Shown: piece by piece, positions 5,227 through 6,432 of the stretch | Layout of the letters: each line of letters begins with the position of its first letter | Numbering within the stretch: the first letter of the stretch is position 1 | NCBI GenBank assembly: GCA_023255235.1 | Contig: JALRJA010000445.1 | Location: 1 to 6,432, forward strand | Direction: 5' to 3' | DNA from: Flaviramulus sp. | Lineage (GTDB): Bacteria > Bacteroidota > Bacteroidia > Flavobacteriales > Flavobacteriaceae | Length of the DNA stretch: 6,432 bases | The notes under the pieces: model-generated | Told to the model about the DNA's origin: nothing | Databases searched by the model: none | Seen by the model: only the letters and a program-made list of their open reading frames with translations | Position numbers and translations under genes: made by a program

Positions 5227-6408
5227 TTAATTCCCTATTTCTAAAAGTATGTTTGCAAGTTTGTCTGGTTGAGAGAAATTTGGGGTATGACTAGAATTTA
5301 GAGTAAATACCTTTTCTACTTTTCCGTTATACATAGCTCTTTGTATGTCAATAGGAATAGCTTTATCATCTGTACATTCAATGTAATACTTGGGTATTTT
5401 GCCAAAGTTTTCATCGGTTATTTCTAAAGCATACATTAAAGGTGCAGCTGGTTCTGGAACAATATATGGTTTTGCACCGTTAAAAGCTTCTTTTGGAATA
5501 TCATGAGCAAATGCGTTTTGAATTTCATCTTCTTTTACTAAGGCGTATGTTTTATCGTCAGACAACTGGAAGTTATCTACCGCTTTAGAGCCTTTTACAC
5601 CTTGAACAGCACCTATAAACGACCCGCCGTTAGGTAATAAAAACGCTGTTAAGTAAACTAATTTTTTTACTTTGTTAGGTCTTAGTTCTGCCACTCTGCT
5701 AACGGTAATACCATTAAAGCTATGTCCTACTAGTATAACCGATTCTTCTTGTTTGTCAAGAATATCGGTGAGGGTGTTTACATAACTAGTCATAGTAATT
5801 TTTCCTGGAGCTGTTTTGTCATTGCCATGACCGGGCAAATCTGGGGTTAAAACGGTGTGACCGTTTTCTTTTAAGGTTTTTGCTACGGTTTCCCATTGCC
5901 AACCGCCTAACCAAGCAGCGTGAACTAAAATGTAGGTTTCTTTTGTTTTGTTCATATTATTATTATTTGTGTTACTAAATTGTTCTGTTACTTCAAAATG
6001 GTCTGTTTCTAATTTCCAAACACCATTAGTTTTTATCCAAGTTTCGTTAGTGATTATGCCTTTACCTACGTTCATACTCCAATCAGACGAAACAATCGCT
6101 TTGGTTTGGTTTATAACATCTACTTTTGTGTTAGTGTAAACAAGGTCTGTAGCACCCGATTTTACAAAAGGAGTCCAAAACGCTCCTATGGCTTTTTGCC
6201 CTTTAAAAGTACCAAAAGGTTTAGCTATCATGATAGCGTCTTCTGTATAAGCATTTGAAATGTATACGGTGTTACCTTTGTTGAAGTTTGTAATCCAATT
6301 TTTACTGGCTTCCAAAACCTCTTTTTCTATTTCTTTAGTGTTTGAACAACCAATGCTTAATAATGGTATTAAAACGATTGCAATTAGTGAGAAAATTTTT
6401 TGTTTCAT
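5227..6408 (-). CDS. Lipoprotein with N-terminal NTF2/SnoaL-like domain fused to an alpha/beta hydrolase (methyl-esterase-like)
   Basis: This 393-residue protein has two domains. Residues 1-21 are a lipoprotein signal with lipobox LSIGC, so C21 would be lipidated and the protein exported. Residues 24-142 resemble NTF2-like SnoaL/DUF4440 domains (KNWITNFNKGN, AYTEDAIMIAKPFGTFKGQKAI, and TWIKTNGVWKLETDHF near the end). A linker FSNTNNNNMNK (144-154) leads to an alpha/beta hydrolase at 157-393. Its oxyanion segment is LVHAAWLGGWQW (161-172), the nucleophile elbow is GHSFNG with S230, the acid is D348 in CTDDKAIP and the base is H374 in SSHTPNFSQPDKLA. These motifs match the plant methylesterase/hydroxynitrile lyase group (CTEDKAIP, DHMPxLSxPxKL), so an esterase of small esters is plausible; the substrate is unknown. 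The elbow has N232 where a Gly is usual (GxSxG). The start at 6408 is the one that gives a signal sequence. No clear promoter lies in the 24 bases left upstream. Confidence 0.85.
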   Translation of the reverse strand: MKQKIFSLIAIVLIPLLSIGCSNTKEIEKEVLEASKNWITNFNKGNTVYISNAYTEDAIMIAKPFGTFKGQKAIGAFWTPFVKSGATDLVYTNTKVDVINQTKAIVSSDWSMNVGKGIITNETWIKTNGVWKLETDHFEVTEQFSNTNNNNMNKTKETYILVHAAWLGGWQWETVAKTLKENGHTVLTPDLPGHGNDKTAPGKITMTSYVNTLTDILDKQEESVILVGHSFNGITVSRVAELRPNKVKKLVYLTAFLLPNGGSFIGAVQGVKGSKAVDNFQLSDDKTYALVKEDEIQNAFAHDIPKEAFNGAKPYIVPEPAAPLMYALEITDENFGKIPKYYIECTDDKAIPIDIQRAMYNGKVEKVFTLNSSHTPNFSQPDKLANILLEIGN

Positions 6409-6432
6409 ATTGTTATGTATTTTAGGTGAATT

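Noticed and set aside
5948..6139. Open frame of 63 codons on + inside the hydrolase lipoprotein gene
   Set aside because: It is antisense to the NTF2-like domain; its hydrophobic look comes from the complement of polar AT-rich codons.
1..6432. Search by eye for tRNA, rRNA, CRISPR arrays, insertion sequences and defence-type gene clusters
   Set aside because: Nothing seen: no regularly spaced repeats, no cloverleaf-like intergenic sequence, no transposase or nuclease motifs. The gaps are all under 260 bases.

Overview
The window looks like a piece of a Flavobacteriaceae (Bacteroidota) chromosome. The basis is AT-rich DNA, no Shine-Dalgarno sequence before any start, promoter-like TAnnTTTG elements, an 'SFAQA'-type signal peptide end and overall protein character. 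I cannot name the genus. Nothing resembles a phage, transposase, CRISPR array or RNA gene. Most of the window is housekeeping or metabolic sequence.

Layout, left to right. (1) The C-terminal half of a TrkH-type potassium transporter on + (1-717), cut by the window edge. (2) A 224-base gap holding an imperfect, structured repeat of a kind I associate with flavobacterial intergenic DNA (729-816), then a rho-independent terminator that serves the leftward gene (877-914). (3) A leftward two-gene unit: a membrane fatty acid desaturase (2143-3243), followed 16 bases later by a class I aminotransferase of the aspartate type (942-2126). (4) A 141-base divergent promoter region with TAnnTTTG elements for both directions and an inverted repeat in the desaturase leader. 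(5) rsmG, the 16S rRNA G527 N7-methyltransferase, on + (3385-4014). (6) A secreted TPR-repeat protein on - (4015-4974). Its stop codon directly abuts that of rsmG, and a hairpin is formed by the last codons of rsmG. (7) A 252-base gap, mostly featureless AT-rich sequence at 4975-5157, then a clear leftward terminator (5145-5196) and a perfect 14-base palindrome (5201-5214). (8) A predicted lipoprotein on - (5227-6408) that joins an NTF2/SnoaL-like domain to an alpha/beta hydrolase of the plant methyl-esterase type.

The genes do not form one pathway. The only likely operon is desaturase plus aminotransferase, and no biochemical link between the two is evident. The most unusual item is the two-domain hydrolase lipoprotein. 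Its domains meet at a run of AAT codons directly before an internal ATG, which suggests a recent fusion of two neighbouring genes. I found no convincing new multi-gene system here.
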